From: an uncultured Rhizobiaceae group bacterium
GTDB lineage: Bacteria > Pseudomonadota > Alphaproteobacteria > Rhizobiales > Rhizobiaceae
Assembly (NCBI GenBank): GCA_938010435.1
Contig: CALLUS010000002.1
Location: 418,288 to 482,287, forward strand
Reading direction: 5' to 3'
Length of the DNA: 64,000 nt
Below the pieces are notes generated by a model. The model was not told the origin of the DNA. It ran no database searches and was given only the letters and a program-made list of their open reading frames with translations. The position numbers were made by a program, and so were the translations under genes. How positions within the stretch are numbered: the first letter of the stretch is position 1; the number at the start of each line of letters is the position of its first letter. Positions 35,907 through 44,120 of this stretch are shown here, one piece after another.

Positions 35907-36653
35907 ATGCGGCTTAAAGGTAAAACAGCGATTGTTACAGGCGCAGGGTCAGGTTTCGGGGAAGGCATGGCCAAACGGTTTGCCGAAGAAGGCGCAAATG
36001 TTGTTGTGGCAGACTTAAATGGAGATGCCGCCAATCGGGTAGCATTTGACATCGGTAAGCAAGCTATCGCCATCAAAGTTGATGTTGCTGCGGCCAAAGA
36101 CAACCAGGCCATGGCGGATTGTGCCCTGAAAAATTTTGGAACCATCGATATTTTCGTATTGAACGCAGGTGTCACCCATAAAAACATGAGCCTGCTAGAT
36201 GTGGAGGAAGACATGTTTGACCGCATTGGCGACGTGAATATGAAAGCGCTGTTTCACGCCTCCAAAGCCATCGTACCCCAGATGGTGAAACAGGGTGGAG
36301 GAAGCATCTTGGCCACCGCTTCAACAGCCGGGTTGCGCCCTCGCCCCGGTTTGGTTTGGTACAATGCCTCCAAAGCCTGGGTGATCAACGCCTGCAAATG
36401 TATGGCTGTGGAATTGGCACCACAAAACATTCGTGTAAATTCATTGTGCCCTGTGGCAGGTGAAACGGGAATGTTGGCAGACTTTATGGGTGAAGACACT
36501 CCCGAAATTCGCGAGAAATTCCAAAGTGTCATTCCGCTCGGTCGATTTTCTCAATCACGCGATATGGCCAATGCGGCACTTTATCTTGTGTCGGATGAAG
36601 CTGATTTCATTACGGGCGTTGCCATGGAAGTGGATGGCGGGCGCTGCGTTTAA
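35907..36653 (+). CDS. Short-chain dehydrogenase/reductase, possibly a sugar dehydrogenase
   Basis: 248 residues from the ATG at 35907 (GAGAGGA upstream); the frame is open from 35835. Classical SDR: cofactor motif VTGAGSGFGEGMA (11-23), Asp in VVVADLNGD suggesting NAD preference, NAG in LNAGVTHKN, and catalytic Ser/Tyr/Lys in ATASTAG and YNASK. The end FITGVAMEVDGGRCV is family-typical. It converges with the GH42 beta-galactosidase by a 4-bp overlap and borders the galactoside locus, so galactose or galactoside oxidation is a possible role, but SDR substrates cannot be read from sequence. Confidence 0.82.
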   Translation: MRLKGKTAIVTGAGSGFGEGMAKRFAEEGANVVVADLNGDAANRVAFDIGKQAIAIKVDVAAAKDNQAMADCALKNFGTIDIFVLNAGVTHKNMSLLDVEEDMFDRIGDVNMKALFHASKAIVPQMVKQGGGSILATASTAGLRPRPGLVWYNASKAWVINACKCMAVELAPQNIRVNSLCPVAGETGMLADFMGEDTPEIREKFQSVIPLGRFSQSRDMANAALYLVSDEADFITGVAMEVDGGRCV

Positions 36654-38647
36654 GTGCGTTGCACCACCGTTACGCCGGCCACATCCATATTCGCGCTGCC
36701 GATGAGCACTTTGTCGGTTGGGGCAATAAGGTGAGATGCATCGCGTGGCTTTGGCCCATAGTTTAATATCGTGCGCAAATTTCCACGATCTCGAATGCGC
36801 AAATCGTCGCCCGTTTCAACAACGGAAACTCCTGCGGCTTCGAGCTCAACCTGCATGATGTGTTTGCAAAGCGCTTCATCAGGCCAACCCGCAACATAAG
36901 ATACATTCTTCTGGCGCATCCATGCCGGACGACCATTGGACATTTTCGATTCAACAGTCACATCAGCGCTGGTTGAAACATGTTCGATCCATTTCCACAT
37001 GGCTCCCACATGCTCCACCGCTTCCCCAACACCCGGTCGCAGGCTTTCCACACGGTCAACACGTATGTCTATCAACTGACGCAGATTTCCCGGTGCGAGA
37101 CCTTCAGGAATGTGGTGTGACATTGTTCGTGATCCACAACGGGGGCCAAACACAATGCGCGCTTCGCACTCATCGAGCTTTGCGATCATATCATCGGACA
37201 CCATCAATAATTGTGGCACCACAATGAGCTTATAACCATCCAAATTGTGAGCAGTAGATACAATATCAACTGACTGCCCCAACTGGCGCAGTGTGGAATA
37301 GAATTCCCAGATGACATTAATTGCGTGATAACCCGCTCCTTGCGGCTGGGTTTCGGTTGCCCAAAGGGATGGATAATCCACCAATAGTGCAACAGCCGAT
37401 TGTGCGGTTTCCGCATTGGGCAAAGATGAGATTTCTTTGCCCGTTTTCTCCGCCTCTTCAAACCCGCGATCGGGTGAATTGTCAGGACGGTTTAGCCCTG
37501 CGTGAAACTGTTCTTGCGCAAACGGCGCTTGGCGCCAACGAAAATAACTCACCACTTCTGCACCATGGGCAAACGCCTCATGGCTCCACAACCGAACCAT
37601 TCCGGGATGCGGATCAGGATTGTACGGCGCCCAATTTACCGGCCCCGGCTGTTGCTCCATCACCCACCAACGACCACCTCCATTGCCCGCCTGTCCACGC
37701 ATATTTCCACATGCCCGATAAAGGTCATGGTGAAACGCTTGGAAGTCGGGATCGCCTGCACGCATGTACCAATTCTTCCAAGCATGATCGCGGCCAAATT
37801 GTTCGAGAAACCCAATCGGGTAAGAATCCCATGATGCAATATCGAGATCAGCCGACACATCGAAATGATCGAACTCTAAGTATCGACCCATGAAGTTATG
37901 GATAATATCTCGCCCCGGCGAGTGTTTGCGCAAAATCCCGGTTTGAATTCTGTTGAATGCCACGACTTGATCAGAAGCAAATCGGCGATAGTCCAGCACG
38001 TGAGATGGATTCGGCTCCGTAACTGTTAGGTTCGGAAGCTCAACCTCATTGAAGCTCTCCACTTCCATCGACCAAAACACGTTGCCCCAAGCTTTGTTCA
38101 AAGCATCTGGTGACTGGTATTTCTGAGCCAACCAATTGCGAAAACCATCTCGCGCAGATTCGGAATAACTCAATGTTGTGTCATGACATCCGTATTCGTT
38201 GTCGGTTTGCCAAGCGACCACATTTGAGTCGGAGCCGTAACGCTTGGCGAGTACCATTGTTATACGAGCACATTCTTTGCGGTATTCTTCATGAGAAAAA
38301 TCATAGTGGCGGCGTGATCCCCATTTGCGGGGGTTACCATCAGAATCAACCGCAACCATGTCAGGCATTTCATCCACCAACCATTTCGGTGGCGTCGCCG
38401 TGGGCGTACACATCACAACTTTCAGGCCAGCAGCGCCCAACGTTTCAATGGCTGAGTCCAACCATTCAAAGTTGAACTTGTCGCGCGTGGCCTCAATACG
38501 CGACCAAGCGAATTCAGCAATGCGCACATATTCAATACCACACTCGACTATACGTTTTGCGTCATCGGCCCACATTTCTTTGGGCCAATGTTCAGGATAA
38601 TAGCAAACGCCGAGGGCTGGTTTTTTGACGGGTTCAATCGCGGTCAT
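36650..38647 (-). CDS. GH42 beta-galactosidase
   Basis: 665 residues. N-terminal TIM barrel begins GVCYYPEHWPKEMWADD; the acid/base Glu is in WQTDNEYGCHD and the nucleophile Glu in WWVMEQQPGPVNWAPYNP. A trimerisation/Rossmann-like domain (about 400-600) and a small C-terminal beta domain follow (YVAGWPDEALC). No signal peptide, so galactosides must be imported first, which fits the ABC transporter in this locus. It removes terminal beta-galactose. The MsmK ATPase and IclR genes lie upstream on the same strand, so the three may form a unit. Confidence 0.93.
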   Translation of the reverse strand: MTAIEPVKKPALGVCYYPEHWPKEMWADDAKRIVECGIEYVRIAEFAWSRIEATRDKFNFEWLDSAIETLGAAGLKVVMCTPTATPPKWLVDEMPDMVAVDSDGNPRKWGSRRHYDFSHEEYRKECARITMVLAKRYGSDSNVVAWQTDNEYGCHDTTLSYSESARDGFRNWLAQKYQSPDALNKAWGNVFWSMEVESFNEVELPNLTVTEPNPSHVLDYRRFASDQVVAFNRIQTGILRKHSPGRDIIHNFMGRYLEFDHFDVSADLDIASWDSYPIGFLEQFGRDHAWKNWYMRAGDPDFQAFHHDLYRACGNMRGQAGNGGGRWWVMEQQPGPVNWAPYNPDPHPGMVRLWSHEAFAHGAEVVSYFRWRQAPFAQEQFHAGLNRPDNSPDRGFEEAEKTGKEISSLPNAETAQSAVALLVDYPSLWATETQPQGAGYHAINVIWEFYSTLRQLGQSVDIVSTAHNLDGYKLIVVPQLLMVSDDMIAKLDECEARIVFGPRCGSRTMSHHIPEGLAPGNLRQLIDIRVDRVESLRPGVGEAVEHVGAMWKWIEHVSTSADVTVESKMSNGRPAWMRQKNVSYVAGWPDEALCKHIMQVELEAAGVSVVETGDDLRIRDRGNLRTILNYGPKPRDASHLIAPTDKVLIGSANMDVAGVTVVQRT

Positions 38648-38703
38648 GGTTCAATCCAAAACTGTTTGCGCCCGTCTCCCCTATGCGTGAAAAGATTGCA
38701 AGC

Positions 38704-39786
38704 CTAAATTCGCAATCCATCCCTACCAAACAGCATCGCAGTTTTTGGATCAACGCCCACTGTGGCCACTTCTCCATCCGTTAAAGCCGTGTGCCCTTTT
38801 TGCTCCACAGTCAGTGGGACGTCATTTCCCACGTCAAGATATAGGTAAGAATTGCCACCCAATTGCTCGACAACAGATGTGCCTGCTTTGAACTTATTTT
38901 TCGCCGATGCCCCAAGGAAATGTTCAGGGCGCAGCCCCACTTTCACTTTCTCACCTTTGTCAGGTGTGCGGTCACGGGTGCTCACATCAATTTTCAATTT
39001 TCCCAGACTTGGAATGACAACCGTTGCGCTTCCTTTTTTGGATGCAGACACCTCGGCATCAAGAAAATTCATACGCGGAGATCCAATAAAGCCGGCCACG
39101 AACTCATTGTCCGGGTTATCATAGAGTTCCAGTGGCGATCCGTATTGTTCTACAATGCCAGCACGCAAAACAACGATCTTATCAGCCAGAGTCATAGCTT
39201 CCGTTTGATCGTGGGTCACGTAGATCATCGTGGAATCAAGACTGTTGTGAAGCTTCGCTATCTCCAAGCGCATTTGAACACGAAGCTCAGCATCCAAGTT
39301 GGAGAGAGGTTCATCGAACAAGAAAACTTTTGGTTCACGGACAATGGAACGTCCAATCGCCACACGCTGGCGTTGACCACCGGACATAGCGGCCGGTTTG
39401 CGATCAAGTAAAGGACCCAGTTCAAGAATGTCAGCCGCCTTCTTCACGCGGGCATCGATTTCGTCTTTGGCAAAACCGTTCATTTTGAGGCCGAATGCCA
39501 TGTTTTCATACACGGTCATGTGTGGATAAAGGGCATAAGACTGGAACACCATGGCAATGCCACGTTCGGACGGTTCCACATAAGACACATCTTCATCACC
39601 GATGTGAATTGAACCTGAGGTAATCTCCTCCAAGCCGGAAACAAGTCGCAGCAAGGTGGATTTACCACAGCCAGACGGCCCAACGAAAACGATGAAATCA
39701 CCATCATTTATTTCAAGATCAACCCCCTTAATGACGTCTACATCACCAAATGATTTCTTGACGTTGGTGAGTTTTACTCCAGCCAT
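38704..39786 (-). CDS. Sugar ABC transporter ATPase, MsmK/UgpC type
   Basis: 360 residues from the ATG at 39786 (GGAG 7 nt upstream). Walker A GPSGCGKST, Q-loop FQSYALYPHMTVYENMAFG, signature MSGGQRQRVAIGRSI, Walker B KVFLFDEPLSNLDAELR and switch YVTHDQTEAMTLAD are intact, then a TOBE/OB C-terminal region (about 240-360) as in carbohydrate importers. It probably energises the two permeases encoded divergently at 42318-44114; transporter ATPases of this group can serve several systems. It is followed by the GH42 gene 56 bp on. Confidence 0.93.
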   Translation of the reverse strand: MAGVKLTNVKKSFGDVDVIKGVDLEINDGDFIVFVGPSGCGKSTLLRLVSGLEEITSGSIHIGDEDVSYVEPSERGIAMVFQSYALYPHMTVYENMAFGLKMNGFAKDEIDARVKKAADILELGPLLDRKPAAMSGGQRQRVAIGRSIVREPKVFLFDEPLSNLDAELRVQMRLEIAKLHNSLDSTMIYVTHDQTEAMTLADKIVVLRAGIVEQYGSPLELYDNPDNEFVAGFIGSPRMNFLDAEVSASKKGSATVVIPSLGKLKIDVSTRDRTPDKGEKVKVGLRPEHFLGASAKNKFKAGTSVVEQLGGNSYLYLDVGNDVPLTVEQKGHTALTDGEVATVGVDPKTAMLFGRDGLRI

Positions 39787-39819
39787 TTTACTGCTCCTAT
39801 GCTGCATCTCTTCAGATGC

Positions 39820-40719
39820 TTACTGTTGACTGCGAGGCCCCATAGAAACCACCATATCGCGCTCGATGGCACGGGCAGTTTCAAAGACCAAGCTCTCCCA
39901 TTTTAAAATCGTATCTTCAGATATCCGATAAGCAGGAGCCGTGACCGACACGCCTGCAACCGTCGAGTTCTCTCCGCCATCGATGCCAGCGGAAACGCAC
40001 CGTATTCCCACTTCGTGCTCTTCCCTGTCGTGGGCCACACCTGCGTTACGGACCTTTTGAATATCCGCCAACAACAATTCTGGTGTGTGCAAAGTGGTTT
40101 CTGTATATTTCATATAAGCGAATTGTTGCGCGCGCTGAACAACATCTTCTTCAGGCAAAAGGGCGAGCATCGCCTTGCCAATACCCGTGCAATAAAGGGG
40201 AGATGCATTGCCCAATTGACTGTGCATACGAACTGTTTGATTGGATTCGATCTTGTCGACGTAAATAACTTCCAGTCCGTTCAGAACACCCAAGTGAACG
40301 GTCTCGCCTGTTGCTTCGTGCAGCTTGCGCACATGAGGTTCGGCGATGGACCGGAAAGAATTTTTCGACCATGCTCGCGCGGCCAATTTCAACAATCTCA
40401 ATCCCGGATCATACGTCCCGTCAGGATTGGCCAAAACCAACCCCTCTTCGATGAGATTGCTGAGTTGTCGATGAAGTGTGCCGCGTGGCTGATCGACAGT
40501 TTTGAGAATATCTGTGAATCGCAAAGGAACATCAGAGAGAGCTATAATGTCCAAAACTTCCAACGCTTTGCCCAGGGTACCTGTGCCTGCTGGTTTGTAA
40601 GATATTATTTTAGCGTTTTCAGATGACTTTTCTTTAATTTTTCCACGGGAAGACGGCTGCGGATTTTCCACATTTGCAGATGCAACCTCCAATGACTGGC
40701 TTGCTTTGTGCAAAACCAT
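39820..40719 (-). CDS. IclR-family transcriptional regulator
   Basis: 299 residues; about 45 more than the usual 250-260, because of a hydrophilic N-terminal tail (SSRGKIKEKSSENAKII). Winged HTH spans about residues 47-110 (LGKALEVLDIIALSDVPLRF, QPRGTLHRQLSNLIEEGLV). The effector domain follows with LHEATGETVHLGVLNGLEVI and YCTGIGKAMLALLPEED, and the end GVSVTAPAYRIS. It likely controls the divergent galactoside operon; a matching inverted repeat is at 40795-40813. GGGGAG lies unusually close to the ATG (2 nt), so a later start cannot be excluded. Confidence 0.88.
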   Translation of the reverse strand: MVLHKASQSLEVASANVENPQPSSRGKIKEKSSENAKIISYKPAGTGTLGKALEVLDIIALSDVPLRFTDILKTVDQPRGTLHRQLSNLIEEGLVLANPDGTYDPGLRLLKLAARAWSKNSFRSIAEPHVRKLHEATGETVHLGVLNGLEVIYVDKIESNQTVRMHSQLGNASPLYCTGIGKAMLALLPEEDVVQRAQQFAYMKYTETTLHTPELLLADIQKVRNAGVAHDREEHEVGIRCVSAGIDGGENSTVAGVSVTAPAYRISEDTILKWESLVFETARAIERDMVVSMGPRSQQ

Positions 40720-40748
40720 CTCTCCCCATCATTGCGCTGAAATGGCGC

Positions 40749-40777
40749 TTGACATTTGGACACGCTAGCCGAATAAT
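40749..40777 (+). promoter_or_regulatory. Strong sigma-70-type promoter of the galactoside transporter operon
   Basis: TTGACA (40749-40754), a 17-bp spacer, then AATAAT (40772-40777): consensus -35 and five of six -10 bases. Transcription would begin near 40784, giving a leader of about 180 nt before the ATG at 40962. Confidence 0.65.
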
Positions 40778-40794
40778 TCTACATAGTCAAATTG

Positions 40795-40813
40795 AGTTCC
40801 AAATAATGGAACT
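40795..40813. promoter_or_regulatory. Inverted repeat AGTTCCA-N5-TGGAACT, candidate IclR operator
   Basis: Seven-base perfect arms (40795-40801 and 40807-40813) around AATAA. IclR-family proteins bind short palindromes containing TGGAA/TTCCA-like cores. The site lies about 10-30 bp past the predicted transcription start, where a bound repressor would block initiation or elongation, and between the IclR gene and its likely target. Confidence 0.6.
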
Positions 40814-40961
40814 TGCTATGGCGTTTAGTCATTGTTGTTGAGCTTGCTTCAATCAACAAAACGACAGACACTTTAAATTCGCAGAAAGAACCCTGTTCAA
40901 TCTGTGCGCTGCCCCAAGCATTTCGTGCTGAAGGCAGTTTAATCAACCGGGAGGATATTTC

Positions 40962-42200
40962 ATGATTAAATCGCTCATCAGAGCTACAGCCGTACTTGGT
41001 ACCGCTACTCTATTGGCCACCACCGCATTTGCCGGTGATTTGGTTATCAACTTTGACGACCCTAACCCGGGTCCGAAAAAAGGTTTCGAAACAGCCGTTG
41101 AAAAATTCAAAGCTGCGAACCCAGACATCAACGTCACAGTGAACATCACTGACCGCGAAGCACATAAAACAGCGATCCGCAACTTTTTGTCAGCTGACGC
41201 TCCAGACATCACATCATGGTACCCGGGCAACCGTATGGCACCATTCGTGAATGCAAATCTTTTCGAAGATGTGTCTGATCTTTGGTCAAGCGATGCAAAC
41301 TTGTCTTCCAAGTTTGAGGCGATCAAGCCAACCATGACAATTGATGGGAAGCAATGGGGTGTTCCATACACTTACTACCAGTGGGGTATTTACTACCGCA
41401 AAGACATTTTCGATAAAATGGGCATCTCCGAGCCAAAGACTTGGGCTGAATTGATTGCTGCTTCGAAAAAACTCAAAGAAGGCGGTGTGACACCATTCAC
41501 CATTGGTACAAAGTTCCTATGGACTGCTGCCGGCGTGTTTGATTACCTCAACCTACGCACAAACGGTTATGATGTTCACAACCAATTGACCGCTGGTAAA
41601 ATTAAATACACAGACCCACGCATTCGCGCGACTTTCGCGAAATGGAAAGAGCTTGTCGACATGGGTGCGTTTGTTGAAAACCACGCAACAATGTCTTGGC
41701 AGGATGCAATTGCACCTTTCGCAAAAGGCGAAGCTGCGATGTACGTCATGGGTAACTTCTCTGTGGACGGATATAAGAACGCTGGTTTAAAAGAAGATCA
41801 GATCGATTACTTCCCGTTCCCGGAAATCACCCCTGGTGTGCCACGTGCGGAAGAAGCTCCGGCAGATGCATTCTTCATTCCTGCGAAAGCGAAGAATAAA
41901 GAAGATGCACGCAAGTTCCTTGCTTTCATCGCACAGCCTGAAATTCAGTCCGAGTGGAACTCCACAATCGGTCAGTTGCCACCAAACTCAGATGCTAAAG
42001 TTGGCGATGACAAGTTCATCCAACAAGGTTTTGAAACTGTTTCAACTGCCGCAGGCCTTGCACAGTTTTTCGACCGTGACGCTCCTGCCGAAATGGCAAA
42101 AGCAGGCATGGAAGGTTTCCAAGAGTTCATGATCAAGCCTGATCGTTTGGACGCAATCCTTAAGCGCCTCGATAAGGTGCAAGAACGCGTTTATAAATAA
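40962..42200 (+). CDS. Sugar ABC transporter substrate-binding protein
   Basis: 412 residues, family 1 extracellular binding protein. Signal peptide about residues 1-24 (IRATAVLGTATLLATTAFA). Typical parts are DAPDITSWYPGNRMAPFVN, YTYYQWGIYYRKDIFDKMGI and AMYVMGNFSVDGYK. It would bind a galactoside in the periplasm, inferred from the alpha- and beta-galactosidase neighbours. GGGAGGA 6 nt before the ATG is a near-perfect ribosome site, fitting high expression. Two hairpins lie in the gap to the permease gene. Confidence 0.93.
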   Translation: MIKSLIRATAVLGTATLLATTAFAGDLVINFDDPNPGPKKGFETAVEKFKAANPDINVTVNITDREAHKTAIRNFLSADAPDITSWYPGNRMAPFVNANLFEDVSDLWSSDANLSSKFEAIKPTMTIDGKQWGVPYTYYQWGIYYRKDIFDKMGISEPKTWAELIAASKKLKEGGVTPFTIGTKFLWTAAGVFDYLNLRTNGYDVHNQLTAGKIKYTDPRIRATFAKWKELVDMGAFVENHATMSWQDAIAPFAKGEAAMYVMGNFSVDGYKNAGLKEDQIDYFPFPEITPGVPRAEEAPADAFFIPAKAKNKEDARKFLAFIAQPEIQSEWNSTIGQLPPNSDAKVGDDKFIQQGFETVSTAAGLAQFFDRDAPAEMAKAGMEGFQEFMIKPDRLDAILKRLDKVQERVYK

Positions 42201-42207
42201 GCGAATT

Positions 42208-42242
42208 AGTCCCGGGCGGTTTTTTTTAAATCGTCCGGGACT
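42208..42242 (+). other. Stem-loop after the sugar-binding-protein gene
   Basis: AGTCCCGGGCG (42208-42218) pairs with CGTCCGGGACT (42232-42242), 11 bp with one G-U, loop of 13 nt containing eight T. Eight nucleotides after the stop codon; a likely 3'-end stabiliser or partial terminator. Confidence 0.7.
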
Positions 42243-42255
42243 TTCCCTTTCCTTT

Positions 42256-42282
42256 GAAGATTTCTGTTCTGCAGAAATCTTC
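42256..42282 (+). other. Second perfect stem-loop before the permease gene
   Basis: GAAGATTTCTG (42256-42266) and CAGAAATCTTC (42272-42282) form a perfect 11-bp stem with a 5-nt loop, no T run. It starts 14 nt after the first stem-loop and ends 35 nt before the permease start. Confidence 0.7.
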
Positions 42283-42317
42283 TGAAGAAACGGAATACAG
42301 CGCGGGAGAGGTCTGTC

Positions 42318-43259
42318 ATGTCTGATGTAACTTCGACGAATATGCCGTCGGCGTCTGGAACTGTTGATCGGCGCAGTTGGTATGCGAAAAACAAGTTGAG
42401 GGTTGCCCCTTGGTTGTTCCTGGCACCCGCATTAATTTTCTTTGTCATCTATGTGGTCCTCCCAATATTCCAATCTTTGTGGATTTCGTTTTTTGAGTGG
42501 GACGGATTGGGCGAAGCTAAGTGGGTCGGTGTTGGAAACTATATCGAGCTTATGGATGACGACAGATTCTACACTTCGCTTTATAACAACGTTTTGTGGC
42601 TTGTTCTCTACATGCTGGCGGTTCCCGCTGGGTTGTTTATCGCCCTTTTCCTCAACCAAACTGTTACCGGCATGCGAATTTACAAGTCATTGTTCTTTTT
42701 TCCATTTGTGATTTCGCAAGTGGTTGTAGGCTTGATCTTCACATGGTTTTACAATCCAAACTTCGGGATTGTGGGGAAAATCTGGCAGTTCTTTGGAGCG
42801 GCACCACCTTCCATTTTGGGCGATGAAAACCTCGTCACATACGGCATTATTTTTGCGGGTCTTTGGCCGCAAATCGCTTATTGCATGATCTTGTATCTCA
42901 CCGGCCTGAACAACGTTTCACCAGACCAAGTGGAGGCGGGTCGTTTGGACAATGCTAAAGGCTGGAAAATGCTTTGGTATGTGGTGTTGCCACAATTGAA
43001 GCCTGCAACTTTCATCGCAATCGTGGTGACGGTGATCGGCGCATTGCGCTCGTTCGATATGATCGCGATCATGACGCAAGGCGGTCCTTACGGCACGTCT
43101 AACGTTCTCTCATATTACATGTTTGAAACCGCGCTTTCAGAGTATGGTTTCAGAATGGGGTATGGCTCCGCCATTGCTGCGGTCTTGTTCTTTATCATGC
43201 TGTTCTTCATCAGCTACTTCTTGTGGAATATGTATCAAGAAGAAAAAGTGGGGCGCTAA
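42318..43259 (+). CDS. Sugar ABC transporter permease, MalF/UgpA type
   Basis: 313 residues with six expected membrane segments starting about residue 35 (VAPWLFLAPALIFFVIYVVL). The EAA loop is PDQVEAGRLDNAKGWKMLWY, and MTQGGPYGTSNVLSYYMFETAL is the usual periplasmic/last-segment motif of carbohydrate permeases. GGGAGAGG precedes the ATG. With the next gene it forms the membrane channel of the presumed galactoside importer. Confidence 0.93.
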   Translation: MSDVTSTNMPSASGTVDRRSWYAKNKLRVAPWLFLAPALIFFVIYVVLPIFQSLWISFFEWDGLGEAKWVGVGNYIELMDDDRFYTSLYNNVLWLVLYMLAVPAGLFIALFLNQTVTGMRIYKSLFFFPFVISQVVVGLIFTWFYNPNFGIVGKIWQFFGAAPPSILGDENLVTYGIIFAGLWPQIAYCMILYLTGLNNVSPDQVEAGRLDNAKGWKMLWYVVLPQLKPATFIAIVVTVIGALRSFDMIAIMTQGGPYGTSNVLSYYMFETALSEYGFRMGYGSAIAAVLFFIMLFFISYFLWNMYQEEKVGR

Positions 43260-43262
43260 ATC

Positions 43263-44114
43263 ATGTTTCCAACACCCATTGCAAAATCATCTGCGTCTGC
43301 TCAAACCGCATATAAGCTGTTTCTACCCATCGCGCTATTCATCTGGCTGTTGCCATTGCTTGCGATTTTGATGACATCCATTCGCCCGGCTTCAGACATC
43401 AACTCTGGTAATGTATTTGGTTGGCCGTCTGACTTTCAGGCATGGACCAATTATTCAGCTGTGTTCATCCAATCGAAAGCAGGTCTGTTCCTTTGGAACT
43501 CATTCCGCATCACTGTGCCTACAGTGATCATTTCTGTTAGTCTGGCTTGTTTGGCCGGTTACGCGTTAGCTATCTATCGTTTCAAAGCGGCTATCCCATT
43601 GTTCTTCCTATTTGTTGCGGGCAATTTTGTACCTTTCCAAATTCTTATGGTGCCGGTTCGAAACCTCTCGGTTCAGACGGGTCTTTACGACACTGTGACA
43701 GGGCTGGTGCTATTTCACGCGGCCTTCCAAACAGGGTTCTGCACCTTGTTCATGCGGAACTTTATTCGAGCTTTACCGTTTGAATTGATTGAATCCGCAC
43801 GCATTGAAGGTGTCGGGGAATTCAAAATATTTTGGCACCTTGTTTTACCACTTGTTCGCCCCGCACTTGCGGCACTCGCTGTTCTTATTTTTACATTTGT
43901 TTGGAATGATTTTTTCTGGGCAACTGTTCTGACCAAGACAGACGCCTCTCTGCCCATTACAGCTGGGGTTCGAGCACTCAATGGTCAATTCGTGAGCCAG
44001 TGGCATCTTGTTTCAGCGGCATCCCTGCTGGCGGCTGTTCCACCGGTTCTTATGTTCTTCCTGATGCAAAAGCACTTCATCGCCGGCCTGACGCTCGGCG
44101 CGACGAAGGGATAA
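43263..44114 (+). CDS. Sugar ABC transporter permease, MalG/UgpE type
   Basis: 283 residues, six membrane segments from about residue 20. The EAA loop is ELIESARIEGVGEFKIFWHL; the segments FVPFQILMVPVRNLSVQTGL and VFTFVWNDFFWATVLT-like stretch FVWNDFFWATVLTKTD are typical of MalG partners. Three bases separate it from the previous permease stop and six from the alpha-galactosidase start, so it is within one operon. Confidence 0.93.
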   Translation: MFPTPIAKSSASAQTAYKLFLPIALFIWLLPLLAILMTSIRPASDINSGNVFGWPSDFQAWTNYSAVFIQSKAGLFLWNSFRITVPTVIISVSLACLAGYALAIYRFKAAIPLFFLFVAGNFVPFQILMVPVRNLSVQTGLYDTVTGLVLFHAAFQTGFCTLFMRNFIRALPFELIESARIEGVGEFKIFWHLVLPLVRPALAALAVLIFTFVWNDFFWATVLTKTDASLPITAGVRALNGQFVSQWHLVSAASLLAAVPPVLMFFLMQKHFIAGLTLGATKG

Positions 44115-44120
44115 ATTTCG

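Noticed and set aside
40015..40626. 203-residue open frame on the plus strand
   Set aside because: Antisense to the IclR gene; Phe/Cys-rich shadow with no domain.
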